The notes beneath the pieces were generated by a model. The model had not been told where the DNA came from and ran no database searches. It saw nothing but the letters and a program-made list of their open reading frames with translations. A DNA stretch of 64,000 nt from Symsagittifera roscoffensis (Eukaryota; Xenacoelomorpha; Acoela; Convolutidae): positions 57,769,896 to 57,833,895 of the forward strand of contig NC_087068.1 of assembly GCF_963678635.1 (NCBI RefSeq), read 5' to 3'. Positions 63,353 through 64,000 of this stretch are shown here, piece after piece. The first letter of the stretch is position 1; every line of letters begins with the position of its first letter. Position numbers and translations under genes: made by a program.

Positions 63353-64000
63353 TATGTGCCAGTCGGTCATATTTGGAAGTTTGACCTTGAGAAAAGCAAG
63401 AGCACTCAATTTTGGGGTGAAATTTAATTTTTCAAAAATTCGAATGGAGCCTGTCATGCACGATTTTCTCGCGATAACTAAAAACCGAAGAAGAGAATTT
63501 AGAACGATCGAACAAAAATCGCGGGAAAGTTGCAAGAAAAATCAGTAGGAAAATGCTATTCGCAATTTCCGCCACAGTAATAACCTAGAGTAGAGCTGTC
63601 CCATTCGAAACAGAGACAAGAGTATTCCCACGAACTGGATTATTGTCACTTGACTGGAGTATTATTCTAAACTGGACTAGAGTGAACCTTCGGTGGAAAG
63701 GTGGACAGCTTGAGTGTCCCAATGGTTCACGAGAAATTATAGTCTAGAGTACAAACTTGTTCTTGTTGTTAAAACTGACAAAAATCAAACTCATTTTAAT
63801 TACATTACTTAATTCTCGAGTTGATTACCGACTTGATTACTCCCAGTTCTTGAGCGTGCTACAATGTGAGTACAAATTTAAATTTCTAGAGTGTGTTTTA
63901 TGATTATTATGTTGAGGTAAGGCGAGTTTTAGGTTGATCCATCTGAAATGGATCAAAGTTCCAGCTGAAATGGATCAAAGTTCCACTGTCTAATAAAAAA
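63353..64000 (+). repeat. 3' LTR (truncated by window end)
   Basis: Same start as the 5' LTR, preceded by a short purine tract (ccggggagta). It carries one extra 22-bp tandem duplication (agctgaaatggatcaaagttcc) near 63964 that the 5' copy lacks. Confidence 0.92.

Larger units (their letters stand above)
41450..64000 (+). mobile_element. Giant Ty3/Gypsy-type LTR retroelement with accessory ORFs (3' end outside window)
   Basis: Bounded by direct repeats that start at 41450 and 63353 (offset about 21,903), so the element is longer than 22.5 kb, far above the usual 5-7 kb for Gypsy elements. Order: LTR, repeat-rich leader, ORF1, Gag-protease, RT-RNase H-integrase with a macrodomain-like C-terminal extension, then about 9 kb of accessory frames, then LTR. 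Its base composition is visibly more GC-rich than the surrounding intron and intergenic DNA. RT-before-integrase order and the GPY/F-type integrase end place it with Gypsy. A primer-binding site and target-site duplication could not be fixed because the LTR end is not visible. Confidence 0.93.

Overview
The window looks like nuclear DNA of a non-vertebrate metazoan. It is AT-rich, its one host gene is split by GT-AG introns, and it is crowded with non-LTR retrotransposon remnants, tRNA-derived SINE-like units, foldback elements and head-to-tail duplications. The species cannot be named from sequence alone.

Region 1 (about 2.2-41.1 kb, minus strand) is one host gene: an ACAP-family (centaurin-beta) Arf GTPase-activating protein with BAR, PH, ArfGAP and ankyrin parts. 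I reconstructed 20 coding exons from splice sites and reading phase. They join without a phase conflict from an ATG at 41078 to a TAA at 6598, giving 2,307 nt (768 codons plus stop). The last three exons lie in a 4.34-kb unit that is tandemly duplicated, so a second near-identical set (5775-2255) sits beyond the stop codon. The 13.9-kb intron 24731-38617 holds most of the repeats: a decayed LINE on the plus strand, a 3.3-kb tandem duplication of its 3' half, and a 695-bp tandem duplication carrying a decayed SGNH-esterase-like reading frame. A second LINE copy sits on the minus strand in the intron 38807-40554.

Region 2 (41450 to beyond the window end) is a giant Ty3/Gypsy-type LTR retroelement on the plus strand. 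It starts about 370 bp upstream of the ACAP start codon, head to head with it. Direct repeats at 41450 and 63353 are its LTRs; by eye they differ at 4 positions in about 626 plus one 22-bp duplication, so the insertion is young. Inside are a 2.9-kb leader with 70-bp and 14-bp tandem arrays, a coiled-coil ORF, Gag with two zinc knuckles fused to an aspartic protease, reverse transcriptase, RNase H, integrase, and a Pol C-terminal extension that ends in a macrodomain-like (ADP-ribose-binding) segment. About 9 kb of extra coding sequence follows (54082-62925). It contains an SGNH/GDSL hydrolase domain, a second degenerate SGNH-like domain, and roughly 1,800 codons that match no family I recognise. 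Single in-frame stops of all three kinds and short-overlap frameshifts divide the frames, and the integrase core lacks about 18 residues, so this copy is probably not autonomous.

The most novel content is the accessory block of the giant element: macrodomain-like plus two SGNH-like domains plus long unknown proteins. The most interesting host feature is the tandem duplication of the terminal ankyrin exons of the ACAP gene.
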